From NCBI GenBank assembly GCA_938082375.1, contig CALKCJ010000015.1, forward strand, positions 62,001 through 126,000: 64,000 nt of DNA, in the 5' to 3' direction. Each line of letters starts with the position of its first letter. The first letter of the stretch is position 1. The position numbers and the translations under genes are program-made. This DNA comes from an uncultured Thermomicrobiaceae bacterium (GTDB lineage: Bacteria; Chloroflexota; Chloroflexia; Thermomicrobiales; Thermomicrobiaceae). The notes under the pieces are model-generated. The model did not search any database, had not been told where the DNA came from, and was given only the letters and a program-made list of their open reading frames with translations. Positions 18,021 to 26,134 of the stretch are shown here, piece by piece.

Positions 18021-19235
18021 GTGCCAGCAACCTTGGAGGGGTTCAGCCAGTGGCGACTCGCCCCGTTCCATCTCGGGGCGGCGGCCGGCCCGTTCGGCAA
18101 TGGCGGCATCCCGGTCTTCTTCCACATCCTGATGCAAACCTTCGGGGTCGACCGGGCCACGCTCTCGCTTGTGGTACCAGCCTACATGCTCGCCTATGCC
18201 GGCGTACAGCTCGTCTCTGGCAGCATCTCCGACCTGACCTCGCGGCGCTCCTCCGTCTTGCTCGGCTTCGCTAGCTACGGTGCCGCCACCTTCCTCTGCG
18301 GGCTCGCTCCCAGCTTCCCGGTCTTCCTCCTCGGCCAGGTACTCCAGGGCATCACCAACGCCTTCATGACCCCCATCCTGATGGCCACGCTCGGCGACGT
18401 GCTGCCGCCCCACCGCTACGGGCGCGCGATGGGCATCTTCTCCAGCACCAACCTCGCTGGCACCATGACGGGCGCAGTCGTCGCTGGCCTGCTCGCGCCG
18501 TTCGGCTGGCGGCTGTACTATGTCGTGGCGGCGCTGCTGAGCTGGGGGCTGGCCCTCTGGTTCTTGGCCTGGTTCCGGAGTTACGGCCGGGCGGTACCGG
18601 CACGGCATCGGCACGCTACCCTGCGTGGCGAGCTGGTGGCGATCTACCGAGCAATCGGCACCACCGTCCTGCTACTGGCCAGCCTCTCCTTCCTCGCGAG
18701 CGGCGCGATGCAGGGAGCGCAGTACCTCTTCGGCGAGGTGCTGCGCGAGCTCTGGGGCATAGCTACCGGCTCGACTGGCCTTATCCTTGCGGTGAACGGG
18801 CTGGCGGGCCTGTTCCTCGGCCCGGCGGCGGGATACCTTATCGAGCGGATCGGCGTTTACCGCGGGACGGCGGTCAGCACCGCCGGTATGGCCCTCTCGC
18901 TCCTCCTTATGGGGCTCGCGCCGTCTCCGCTTGCGTTCGCCCTTGGCAACTTTCTGCTCGGCGGCTTCGGCATCGGCACCTGGGCGGCGCTCAACACGCT
19001 CGCGATCCGCGCCGTCCCTGAGCTTCGGGGCACGGTCTCGGCTTACTTCGGCTCGGCCAAGTTCCTGGTGCGGGGCATCTCGCCACTCTGGTACACGACG
19101 CTCTACGAGCTGGCCGGCCCCCGCTCCATCTTCTTCGCGGCGGCCCTGACGGCAGTGCTGCTGCTCGTACCGCTGGCCGCTCTGCGCTCGCGTGTCCCGG
19201 AGTCCGCGCCGGAGGCAGCGCCGTTGGTCTCATGA
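18021..19235 (+). CDS. MFS transporter
   Basis: A 404-residue permease of the major facilitator superfamily with about 12 membrane helices. The N-terminal segment FHLGAAAGPFGNGGIPVFF, the loop GSISDLTSRRSSVLL and the mid-protein LQGITNAFMTPILM helix are typical of the 12-helix drug/metabolite group. The substrate is unknown. The frame is open from 17625, but the GTG at 18021 matches both the promoter and the family start, and the upstream part is not protein-like. Its stop codon shares the palindrome TCATGA with the stop of mutS on the other strand, so the two genes converge with a 6-bp overlap. Confidence 0.88.
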   Translation: MPATLEGFSQWRLAPFHLGAAAGPFGNGGIPVFFHILMQTFGVDRATLSLVVPAYMLAYAGVQLVSGSISDLTSRRSSVLLGFASYGAATFLCGLAPSFPVFLLGQVLQGITNAFMTPILMATLGDVLPPHRYGRAMGIFSSTNLAGTMTGAVVAGLLAPFGWRLYYVVAALLSWGLALWFLAWFRSYGRAVPARHRHATLRGELVAIYRAIGTTVLLLASLSFLASGAMQGAQYLFGEVLRELWGIATGSTGLILAVNGLAGLFLGPAAGYLIERIGVYRGTAVSTAGMALSLLLMGLAPSPLAFALGNFLLGGFGIGTWAALNTLAIRAVPELRGTVSAYFGSAKFLVRGISPLWYTTLYELAGPRSIFFAAALTAVLLLVPLAALRSRVPESAPEAAPLVS

Positions 19236-21842
19236 CCCATCGTCGCGCAGCCGCCGCTGTAGCTCGTAAAGGGTCGTCAGCGCCTCGATCGGCGAGAGGG
19301 CTTCGATATCGAGCCGTTTCAATTCCTCAAGCACCGGGTGCGGCGGCGCGAAGAGCGTGAGCTGCACGGCCATCGCTGGCTCGCGCTCCATCGCCGCGCG
19401 GCGCTGGCGACGCTCGCTCTGGCTCGCGCTTTCGAGCTCAGCCAGAATCTCCCGCGCCCGCCGAAGCACCGCACGCGGCAGGCCGGCGAGCTGGGCCACG
19501 TGGATCCCATAGCTCTTGTCGGCACCGCCAGGAACCACGCGATGCAAAAAGACCACCCGTTCTCCCTCCTCAAGCACCTCGACCCGGTAGTTCTTCACCC
19601 GCGGCAGCACGCGCTCCAGAGCGGTCAGCTCGTGGTAGTGGGTCGCGAAAAGGGTGCGGCAACCCAGCCGGCTGCTGTTGTGCAGGTGTTCGACCACCGC
19701 GCGGGCGATCGCCAGGCCGTCGTAGGTGCTGGTGCCCCGGCCGATCTCGTCGAGCACCACGAGCGAGCGCCGGGTCGCATGGTGCAGGATGGTCGCCGTT
19801 TCGATCATTTCGACCATGAAGGTACTCTGGCCGCTGGCGATGTCGTCCTGCGCGCCGATGCGCGTGAAGATGCGATCGACCAGCCCGATGCGCGCCCGCT
19901 GGGCTGGGACGAAGGAGCCGATCTGCGCTAGGAGCACGATCAGGGCGACCTGCCGGAGATAGGTGGACTTGCCCGCCATGTTCGGGCCGGTCAGGACAAC
20001 GATCTGCTGCTCCTCGGTATCGAGCCGGGTATCGTTGGGCACGAAGCTCCCAGAATCCAGCGCGAGTTCCACAACCGGATGGCGGCCGCCGACGATTTCG
20101 ATCGCCGTGCTCTCGTCCACCTCCGGGCAAACGTAGCGGTGCCGCACCGCTACCTCGGCCAGGCTGGCGAGCGCGTCGAGCTGCGCCAGCTGGTAGGCGA
20201 CCCGCCGCACGCGATCGGCCGCGGCCGCCACCTCGGCCAGCAGCCGGCGATAGACCTCGGACTCTAGCTCGGCGATCCGCTCCTCGGCGTGGAGTACCCG
20301 GCTCTCGTACTCCTTCAGCTCTGGCGTGATATAGCGCTCAGCACCCACCAGCGTCTGCTTGCGCTGGTAATGGGGAGGGACCAGCGATCGGTTGGCGTTG
20401 CTGACCTCGATGTAGTAGCCGAAGACCTTGTTGTAGCCCACCTTCAGCGATCGAATACCGGTGCGCTCCCGCTCAGCCTGCTCCAGCCCAGCGATCCACT
20501 CGCGCGCCTGCCGCGAGGCGGTGCGTAGCCCATCGAGCTCCGGGCTGAAGCCGGGCCGGATAGCCGGCGCCTGGCCGAGGGTTGCCGGTGGGTCATCGAC
20601 GAGCGCCGCGTCGATGACCCGCACCAGGTCGTGGCACTCCGGGAGGACTGCCAGCGCTGCCAGCTCCGGCGCCGGGGCCAGCGCCTCGCGGAGCGCCGGC
20701 AGCGCGGCCAGAGAACGCCCGAGGCTAGCCAGCTCGCGGGGGCCAGCCGCGCCAGTGACGACCCGGTTGATCAGCCGTTCTAGGTCGGCTACCTGGCCCA
20801 GGAGCTCCCGCAGCCGGACCCGCGCCAGCGCTTGGCGCACCAGCACGCCGACCACACCTTGCCGCTTCCGGATCTCCTCGAGGTCGAGCAGCGGCTGGCC
20901 AACCCAACGGCGCAAAAGTCGCGCACCCATCGGTGTCCGGGTTTGGTCGAGCACCGCGATGAGCGAGTGGCGGCGGTCACCGCGACTGCTCTCGGTCAAT
21001 TCGAGGTTGCGGCGCGTCTGGGCGTCGAGCGTCATGTAGTGATCCAGGCTGTAGGTGCTCAGCTCGACGATCTGGGCCAGGCTACCCATCTGGGTCTCGC
21101 TCAGGTACTGGAGCAGCGCGCCGGCCGCCCGGATCGCCAGTGGCTTCCCGGCACAGCCGAATGCCTCGATCGTCTCGACCTCGAAATGCTCCTTGAGCGC
21201 CCGTTCAGCAGCGTAGAACCGCCAGTTCCCCGGGTCGGTCGGCGTCACGTACGTGCCTTCCGGGATTGTGGTAGCCAGCAGGTCAGGCTCGTCACTCTGG
21301 CCGAGCGCCGGGCGCACCACCTCTGCCGGGGCGAGCCGCAGCAGCTCGCGCTGTAGCGCGGCCGCGGCTTCTTCCGGCCGCTCGGCTACGATCTCGGTGG
21401 TCGCGAACTCCCCGGTCGAAAGGTCAGCGGCGGCCAGCCCTGCCCGCTCGCCTTCCAGCAGCACCGCCGCGATATAGGTGTTGCGGCTGGCTTCGAGCAT
21501 TGCGGGGTCGGTCACGGTGCCGGGCGTGACCACTCGAGTCACCCGCCGCTCGACGAGGTGTCGGCCGTCCGGCTCGCCGATCTGGTCACAGACCGCCACC
21601 TTATGCCCGGCGGCGACCAGGCGGGCGATGTAGCTCTCGGCTGCATGGCAGGGGATACCCGCCATCGGCACGCGTTGGCCGCGGCCCATCTCCCGCGATG
21701 TGAGCGTGATGTCGAGCACCGAAGCAGCCAGCCGGGCATCGTCGTCGAAGGTCTCGTAGAAGTCGCCTAAGCGGAAGAAGACGATGACGTCGGGGAACTG
21801 TCGCTTGATAGCCAGGTACTGGCGCCGGATCGGCGTGCTCAT
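19230..21842 (-). CDS. mutS: DNA mismatch repair protein MutS
   Basis: An 870-residue MutS1 protein of normal length. Near the N-terminus the mismatch-wedging F-x-E motif appears as GDFYETF. The ABC ATPase domain (around residue 600 on) has Walker A TGPNMAGKST, the Q-loop and signature region ASGQSTFMVEM, Walker B SLVVLDEIGRGTSTYDG and the H-loop FATHYHEL. The protein scans DNA as a dimer and recruits MutL on mismatches. The first ATG, with GGAGAGG upstream, matches the family start. No mutL is adjacent. It ends convergently against the MFS gene. Confidence 0.97.
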   Translation of the reverse strand: MSTPIRRQYLAIKRQFPDVIVFFRLGDFYETFDDDARLAASVLDITLTSREMGRGQRVPMAGIPCHAAESYIARLVAAGHKVAVCDQIGEPDGRHLVERRVTRVVTPGTVTDPAMLEASRNTYIAAVLLEGERAGLAAADLSTGEFATTEIVAERPEEAAAALQRELLRLAPAEVVRPALGQSDEPDLLATTIPEGTYVTPTDPGNWRFYAAERALKEHFEVETIEAFGCAGKPLAIRAAGALLQYLSETQMGSLAQIVELSTYSLDHYMTLDAQTRRNLELTESSRGDRRHSLIAVLDQTRTPMGARLLRRWVGQPLLDLEEIRKRQGVVGVLVRQALARVRLRELLGQVADLERLINRVVTGAAGPRELASLGRSLAALPALREALAPAPELAALAVLPECHDLVRVIDAALVDDPPATLGQAPAIRPGFSPELDGLRTASRQAREWIAGLEQAERERTGIRSLKVGYNKVFGYYIEVSNANRSLVPPHYQRKQTLVGAERYITPELKEYESRVLHAEERIAELESEVYRRLLAEVAAAADRVRRVAYQLAQLDALASLAEVAVRHRYVCPEVDESTAIEIVGGRHPVVELALDSGSFVPNDTRLDTEEQQIVVLTGPNMAGKSTYLRQVALIVLLAQIGSFVPAQRARIGLVDRIFTRIGAQDDIASGQSTFMVEMIETATILHHATRRSLVVLDEIGRGTSTYDGLAIARAVVEHLHNSSRLGCRTLFATHYHELTALERVLPRVKNYRVEVLEEGERVVFLHRVVPGGADKSYGIHVAQLAGLPRAVLRRAREILAELESASQSERRQRRAAMEREPAMAVQLTLFAPPHPVLEELKRLDIEALSPIEALTTLYELQRRLRDDGS

Positions 21843-22176
21843 GCGGAAACCTCTCCGGGCAGGCTGTCGTCCTCTCCATACTCACTAGCCATAGTGTACG
21901 GACAAAGTAGACCGGATGCACTGCGCGGGCGAATGCTGCGGAGGGAATCCTGGCACGGCGAGAAGCCCGCTGCCTGGCGGGAGTACTCCACTCCCAAGGG
22001 TGCGACGCGCCAACCGAGTTCTTCCGGCTGTCGGTAACCGTCAGCCTCACAGTGAAAGTGGTCTGAGCGCCCGCGGTCGCTCTTGCTACACCCGACCACC
22101 AAGCGCTCGGCAACTCGCCCGCCGCGTCGCATCCAGACAAGGCGAGCGAGGCAGGATCAATCTGAGCAAGAAACAC

Positions 22177-22205
22177 TTGACACGGCCTGACCCTGATGCT
22201 ATGTT
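22177..22205 (+). promoter_or_regulatory. Promoter of the metX transcript
   Basis: TTGACA (22177-22182), 17-bp spacer, TATGTT (22200-22205). Transcription would start about 20 bp before the SAM-I riboswitch aptamer. Confidence 0.75.
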
Positions 22206-22231
22206 TTCCTATGACAACACGATAGACGCCG

Positions 22232-22336
22232 GCGCTCATCCAGAGTGGTGGAGGGAACGGCCCGAAGAAGCCCGGCAACCAGCGCGCATGCGCCAGGTGC
22301 CAATGCCGGCGGAGCGAGGCTCCGCACGATGAGCGC
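22232..22336 (+). ncRNA. SAM-I (S-box) riboswitch
   Basis: Closing stem P1 is formed by GCGCTCATC (22232-22240) and GATGAGCGC (22328-22336). Between them are the SAM-I core sequences GGAGGGAACGGCCCGAAGAAGC, with CCCGGCAACC following directly (about 22251-22280), and GGTGCCAATGCC (22296-22307). The GATGAG closing strand is diagnostic. Binding of S-adenosylmethionine stabilises P1 and favours the terminator at 22350-22375, shutting off metX when methionine is abundant. Confidence 0.93.
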
Positions 22337-22349
22337 GGTAAGACAGAAG

Positions 22350-22375
22350 CCCTCCACCGTGCGTGGAGGGTTTTT
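22350..22375 (+). terminator. SAM-controlled terminator before metX
   Basis: CCCTCCAC (22350-22357) and GTGGAGGG (22363-22370) form a stem followed by TTTTT, 14 bp after the aptamer. It is the expression platform of the riboswitch. Confidence 0.9.
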
Positions 22376-22521
22376 GGTCCCTCCACACCGGACAACCGAG
22401 CAGCCTGCGAGAGCGGCGCGCTGGCGCGCCGCTTGGGGGAGAGCGTTCACGCGAGGAAGGGTCTTCTCGGGAGATGAAGTGCGGCCAGGGGAAGCCGCCG
22501 CGGAGCTGGAGGGTGTAACGA

Positions 22522-23637
22522 ATGACCACAACCGCCGCCCCATGTACCGTCCAGATCGCTCGGATCGCGACGCCGGAGCACCCGTTCGTCACCGAGCACG
22601 GCGCGGTGCTCCCGGTCGTCGAGATCGCCTACGAGACCTGGGGCACGCTGAGCCCACAGCACGACAACGTCGTCCTGATCGCCCATGCGCTGACCGGCAG
22701 CAGCCACGTGACACCGCACTTCCCCGGCGACTCCCCTGGCTGGTGGGATCCGATGGTCGGCCCGGGCTGTCCCATCGATACCGACCGCTTTTTCGTGATT
22801 TGCCCCAACATGCTCGGCAGTTGCTACGGCTCCACCGGCCCCCGCTCGATCGACCCAGCCACTGGCCGCCGCTACAATCTCCGCTTCCCGTATATTACGG
22901 TGCGTGACATCGTGGCCACGCAGGCCCGGCTGCTCGATCTGCTCGGCATCAAGCGGCTGCGTGCGGTGCTCGGCGGCTCACTCGGCGGGATGCAGGCGCT
23001 GGAGTGGGCTGCGATGTTCCCTGAGCGTGTGGAACGCGTGATCCCGATCGCCGTCGGCGGCCGCTTCAGCGACCAGGGCATCGCCTACAACGAAGTGCAG
23101 CGGCGCGCGATCATGCTCGATCCCGCCTGGAAGAACGGCCAGTACGAGGACGGCGAGGGGCCGGCGACCGGTCTGGCCATCGCCCGGATGCTGGGCGTAA
23201 TCACCTACCAGTCCGACGAGCTGATGACCGCCCGCTTCGACCGGCGTGAGGAGGCTCGCTACACCGCCTGGCCGGAATTCCTCTGTCGCTACGACGTCGA
23301 AGGGTATCTCCACTACCAGGGCGAGAAGCTGGTACGCCGCTTCGACGCGAACAGCTACCTGTACCTCACCCGGGCCATGGACTCACACGACCTGGGACGC
23401 GGCCGCGGCGGCTACGAGGCGGGCCTCGCCCGGATTCGAGCCCGGTTGCTCGCTATCGGCATCCGCTCCGACATCCTCTTCTGGCCAGACCAGGTGCGCG
23501 ACCTGGCCGAGCGGCTGCGGCGGCTAAGGAAGGACGCCGAGTACTGGGAGCTCGATTCGCCCAACGGGCACGACGCTTTCCTCAAGGACTTCGACCAAAT
23601 CGGCCCGGTGATCCAGGAGTTTCTCGACCGGCCATAG
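22522..23637 (+). CDS. metX: Homoserine O-acetyltransferase (MetX family)
   Basis: A 371-residue alpha/beta-hydrolase-fold acyltransferase that activates homoserine for methionine synthesis. LIAHALTGSSHV and PNMLGSCYGSTGP are family signatures, the nucleophile Ser is in GGSLGGMQALEW, and the catalytic His is in NGHDAFL near the C-terminus. The family includes acetyl- and succinyl-transferring members; acetyl is the default for a bacterial MetX, but the acyl group is not settled by the motifs visible. A GGAGGG site precedes the ATG. The SAM-I riboswitch upstream confirms the methionine role. The homoserine dehydrogenase gene lies just downstream on the other strand. Confidence 0.93.
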   Translation: MTTTAAPCTVQIARIATPEHPFVTEHGAVLPVVEIAYETWGTLSPQHDNVVLIAHALTGSSHVTPHFPGDSPGWWDPMVGPGCPIDTDRFFVICPNMLGSCYGSTGPRSIDPATGRRYNLRFPYITVRDIVATQARLLDLLGIKRLRAVLGGSLGGMQALEWAAMFPERVERVIPIAVGGRFSDQGIAYNEVQRRAIMLDPAWKNGQYEDGEGPATGLAIARMLGVITYQSDELMTARFDRREEARYTAWPEFLCRYDVEGYLHYQGEKLVRRFDANSYLYLTRAMDSHDLGRGRGGYEAGLARIRARLLAIGIRSDILFWPDQVRDLAERLRRLRKDAEYWELDSPNGHDAFLKDFDQIGPVIQEFLDRP

Positions 23638-23664
23638 CCCAGCCCGACTATACCCGACCCCGGC

Positions 23665-24666
23665 TCATGCGGGCCTGATGTCCGGCGTTAGAACGCCTCC
23701 AAAACGCACGGCGTCGACGATGTCGCTGACGATCGCGCTCGCGGTCGGCTGCGGGCCAGCCCCCTGCCCGTAGAGCACCACCGGCCCGACCCGATCGCCG
23801 GTGAGCTCCACCGCGTTGTAGTTCAGCCGTACGTGAGCCAACAGGTCATCGCCAGGAACGAACTCCGGCGCGACCCGCAGTCGCCACTCCCCTTCGTCGA
23901 GCTCCGCGCCAGCGATCAGCTTGATCGCGCCGCCCCGCGCCCGCGCCTCGGCAATGTGCTCCGGCGTCACCCCGGCGATGCCGACACGGTCGACCCGCTC
24001 CGGCCGGATGTGCCGTCCGGCCGCCAGCGAGGCCAGGATCGCCAGCTTGTAGGCCGCGTCGTAGCCCTCGACGTCAGCCGTCGGGTCGGGCTCGGCGTAG
24101 CCCAGCCGCTGGGCCTCCTGTAGAGCCTCCGCATACGCGGTGCCCTGCTCGGCCATCTGGGTAAGGATGTAGTTCGTCGTGCCGTTGAGGATACCGCGGA
24201 TCCGAGTTACCCGGTTGACTGCGAGGATCTGGCGCAGGCTGACCATCAGCGGGATGCCGCCACCGACGCTGGCCTCGAAGAGCAGCGCGCGGCCGGACGC
24301 TCGTGCCGCAGCAGCAAGCTCGGCAAAGTGTTTCGCCAGCGCCTCCTTGTTGGCGGTGACAACGTGTTTCTCCGCCTGAAGCGAGCGATGTAGGTAGCTC
24401 GCGGCCGGCTCTTCCCCGCCCATCGCCTCGACCACGACCTCTACCCGGTCGTCGCTGAGCACATCGTCGAGCTCGGTCGTAGCAATCTCTGGGGGCAAGC
24501 CCACCTGGACGACGCGCGCGCGCGAACGGGCCAGCGCCCGCCGCACCACCAGGCGGACGCCGGTGCGGGCTTCGATGACGTCTCCCTGCTCAGCGATCGT
24601 TCTGGCCACCGCTCCGCCGACCGTGCCGACGCCCAGCAGTGCGACCCCGACCTCCCAGCTCGCCAT
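23665..24666 (-). CDS. hom: Homoserine dehydrogenase, short form
   Basis: A 333-residue NAD(P)-dependent enzyme that reduces aspartate semialdehyde to homoserine. The Rossmann motif is VALLGVGTVGGAV. EAMGGEEPA and VTANKEALA belong to the cofactor site, and GILNGTTNYIL with the ADVEGYDAAYKLAILAS catalytic helix is the homoserine dehydrogenase signature. It lacks the C-terminal ACT domain found in threonine-inhibited forms of about 430 residues, so allosteric threonine control is probably missing. The ATG at 24666 follows GGGAGGAG. It is divergent from asd and convergent with metX, linking all three steps at one locus. Confidence 0.94.
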   Translation of the reverse strand: MASWEVGVALLGVGTVGGAVARTIAEQGDVIEARTGVRLVVRRALARSRARVVQVGLPPEIATTELDDVLSDDRVEVVVEAMGGEEPAASYLHRSLQAEKHVVTANKEALAKHFAELAAAARASGRALLFEASVGGGIPLMVSLRQILAVNRVTRIRGILNGTTNYILTQMAEQGTAYAEALQEAQRLGYAEPDPTADVEGYDAAYKLAILASLAAGRHIRPERVDRVGIAGVTPEHIAEARARGGAIKLIAGAELDEGEWRLRVAPEFVPGDDLLAHVRLNYNAVELTGDRVGPVVLYGQGAGPQPTASAIVSDIVDAVRFGGVLTPDIRPA

Positions 24667-24701
24667 GCGCTCCTCCCTTCCACAGCTCGGCTCGTAGTCG
24701 C

Positions 24702-24730
24702 TTGACGCCTCTCCGGTGCACTGGTAGAGT
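24702..24730 (+). promoter_or_regulatory. Promoter of the asd leader transcript
   Basis: TTGACG (24702-24707), 17-bp spacer and TAGAGT (24725-24730). The expected start at about 24736 coincides with the first arm of a long stem in the leader. Confidence 0.65.
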
Positions 24731-24735
24731 GTCTG

Positions 24736-24900
24736 CAAGGCGGTGACAGCGTACGGGCTGTCAGCGTTGCAGGCAAGCAGGGAGAGCGGAGAGGCCATGA
24801 GGCACCCCGCACAGCGCACCGGGATGGTGACGACTACTCCGCCCGCCGGCGTACGGGCGGGCAGCGCCACCTGATGCGCTGAATCCCGAGAGGCAGTACG
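24736..24900 (+). promoter_or_regulatory. Structured leader RNA upstream of asd
   Basis: The transcript begins with a nested stem: CTGCAA (24733-24738) with TTGCAG, enclosing TGACAG with CTGTCA. Further along, AGCGCA and CGGGAT (about 24812-24824) can pair with TGCGCT and ATCCCG (about 24875-24888) on either side of the small open frame. A GC stem (CCGCCCG/CGGGCGG) lies between. The layout is that of a regulatory leader ending in the terminator at 24901. It does not match the lysine, SAM or T-box consensus as I know them, so class and ligand are open. Confidence 0.5.
24797..24874 (+). CDS. Possible 25-residue leader peptide of asd
   Basis: An ATG with GGAGAG 6 nt upstream encodes 25 residues, including a run of three threonine codons (GMVTTTPP). 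It ends at a TGA 27 bp before the terminator. Aspartate semialdehyde dehydrogenase feeds threonine, methionine and lysine synthesis, so ribosome stalling at Thr codons would be a sensible sensor. Three consecutive Thr codons are modest evidence. The frame could also be a by-product of a riboswitch leader. Confidence 0.4.
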   Translation: MRHPAQRTGMVTTTPPAGVRAGSAT

Positions 24901-24935
24901 CCGGCAGAGGTGCTCACCTCTGCCGGTTTTGTTTT
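24901..24935 (+). terminator. Leader terminator (attenuator) of asd
   Basis: CCGGCAGAGGTG (24901-24912) pairs with CACCTCTGCCGG (24915-24926) and is followed by TTTTGTTTT. It lies 44 bp before asd, inside the transcript starting near 24736, so it must be conditional. Confidence 0.88.
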
Positions 24936-24978
24936 GGTCGACGGCCAGTAGCCGCGGCCGGGAAGGAGGAAAGGGCCT

Positions 24979-26034
24979 GTGAGCGATCGGATCGACGTCG
25001 CGATTTTGGGTGCGACGGGCAGCGTGGGGCAGCGATTCGTGCAGCTCCTCGCCGGTCATCCCTGGTTCCGGGTGGCCGAGCTAGTCGGCAGCGAGCGCTC
25101 GGCCGGCAAGCCGTACCAGGAGACGTGCGACTGGCGGGTCAGCAGCGCCCCGCCGGACGAAGTGCGTGGCCTCAAGGTCAAGCATTACGAGGAACCGCTG
25201 CTGAGCACTGTCGTCTTCTCCGCCCTCCCAGGAGGGCTGGCCGGCCCGATCGAAGAGGGGCTGGCAGCCGAGGGAAAGCGGGTCTTCACTAACGCCCGCG
25301 ACCACCGGATGGATCCCGATGTGCCACTGATGATCCCCGAGGTGAACCCAGACCACGCAGCGGCCATCGAGCGCCAGCGCCGCGAGCGCGGCTGGCGAGA
25401 CGGCTTTATCGTCGCCAACCCCAACTGCTCGACCATCCACCTGGTACTGGCGCTCAAGCCGATCCACGATGCCTTCGGCATCGAGCAGGGGATCGTCACC
25501 ACGCTCCAGGCCGCCTCGGGGGCCGGCTATCCCGGCGTGCCGTCGCTCGACCTGATCGACAACGTCATCCCCCACATCGGCGGCGAGGAGGAGAAGATTG
25601 AGAGCGAGTCGCGCAAGATCCTGGGACACTGGGCAGACGGCCGTTTTGAGGACGCACCCCTTACGTTAAGCGCCCACTGCAACCGGGTACCGGTGCGCGA
25701 CGGCCACATGGAGACGGTCAGCCTGAAGTTGGCACAGCCAGCCTCGCCGCAAGAAGTTGCCAACGTCCTCGCCGAGTTTCGCGCTCGGCCACAGGAACTC
25801 GGCCTGCCCACGGCGCCGGCTCGCCCGGTCGTCGTGCTCGACCAGCCCGACCGGCCACAGCCCGTGCTCGACCGCGACGTCGAGCGGGGCATGGCCTCGG
25901 TCGTGGGGCGAATACGCCCCTGCCCCGTCTTCGACGTCCGCTTCGTGGTACTGGGGCACAACACAATCCGCGGCGCCGCCGGCGCTTCTATCCTGAACGC
26001 CGAACTGCTCTTCCGCGAGGGCTGGCTCGGCTGA
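24979..26034 (+). CDS. asd: Aspartate-semialdehyde dehydrogenase
   Basis: A 351-residue enzyme reducing aspartyl phosphate to the semialdehyde, the branch intermediate for lysine, methionine, threonine and isoleucine. The NADP site is ILGATGSVGQRFVQLL, and the active-site cysteine is in ANPNCSTIHL. SAHCNRVPVRDGH is the substrate-binding region and GHNTIRGAAG closes the fold. Together these resemble the archaeal/fungal-type ASADH rather than the E. coli type. Translation starts at GTG after GGAAGGAGG. A leader with an attenuator precedes it and a strong terminator follows. hom is transcribed divergently. Confidence 0.95.
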   Translation: MSDRIDVAILGATGSVGQRFVQLLAGHPWFRVAELVGSERSAGKPYQETCDWRVSSAPPDEVRGLKVKHYEEPLLSTVVFSALPGGLAGPIEEGLAAEGKRVFTNARDHRMDPDVPLMIPEVNPDHAAAIERQRRERGWRDGFIVANPNCSTIHLVLALKPIHDAFGIEQGIVTTLQAASGAGYPGVPSLDLIDNVIPHIGGEEEKIESESRKILGHWADGRFEDAPLTLSAHCNRVPVRDGHMETVSLKLAQPASPQEVANVLAEFRARPQELGLPTAPARPVVVLDQPDRPQPVLDRDVERGMASVVGRIRPCPVFDVRFVVLGHNTIRGAAGASILNAELLFREGWLG

Positions 26035-26050
26035 AGTCCTACTACACGTG

Positions 26051-26090
26051 CCTAGCGGGGGTGCGGGTCTTTGCACCCCCGCTAGGTTCT
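26051..26090. terminator. Strong terminator between asd and the solute-binding gene
   Basis: A perfect 14-bp stem, CCTAGCGGGGGTGC (26051-26064) with GCACCCCCGCTAGG (26073-26086), is followed by TTCT. It separates two convergent genes and probably serves both. Confidence 0.85.
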
Positions 26091-26134
26091 CCCAGACTCA
26101 GATCACCGCTGAAACCGTACCTGGGTGCTCGCTA

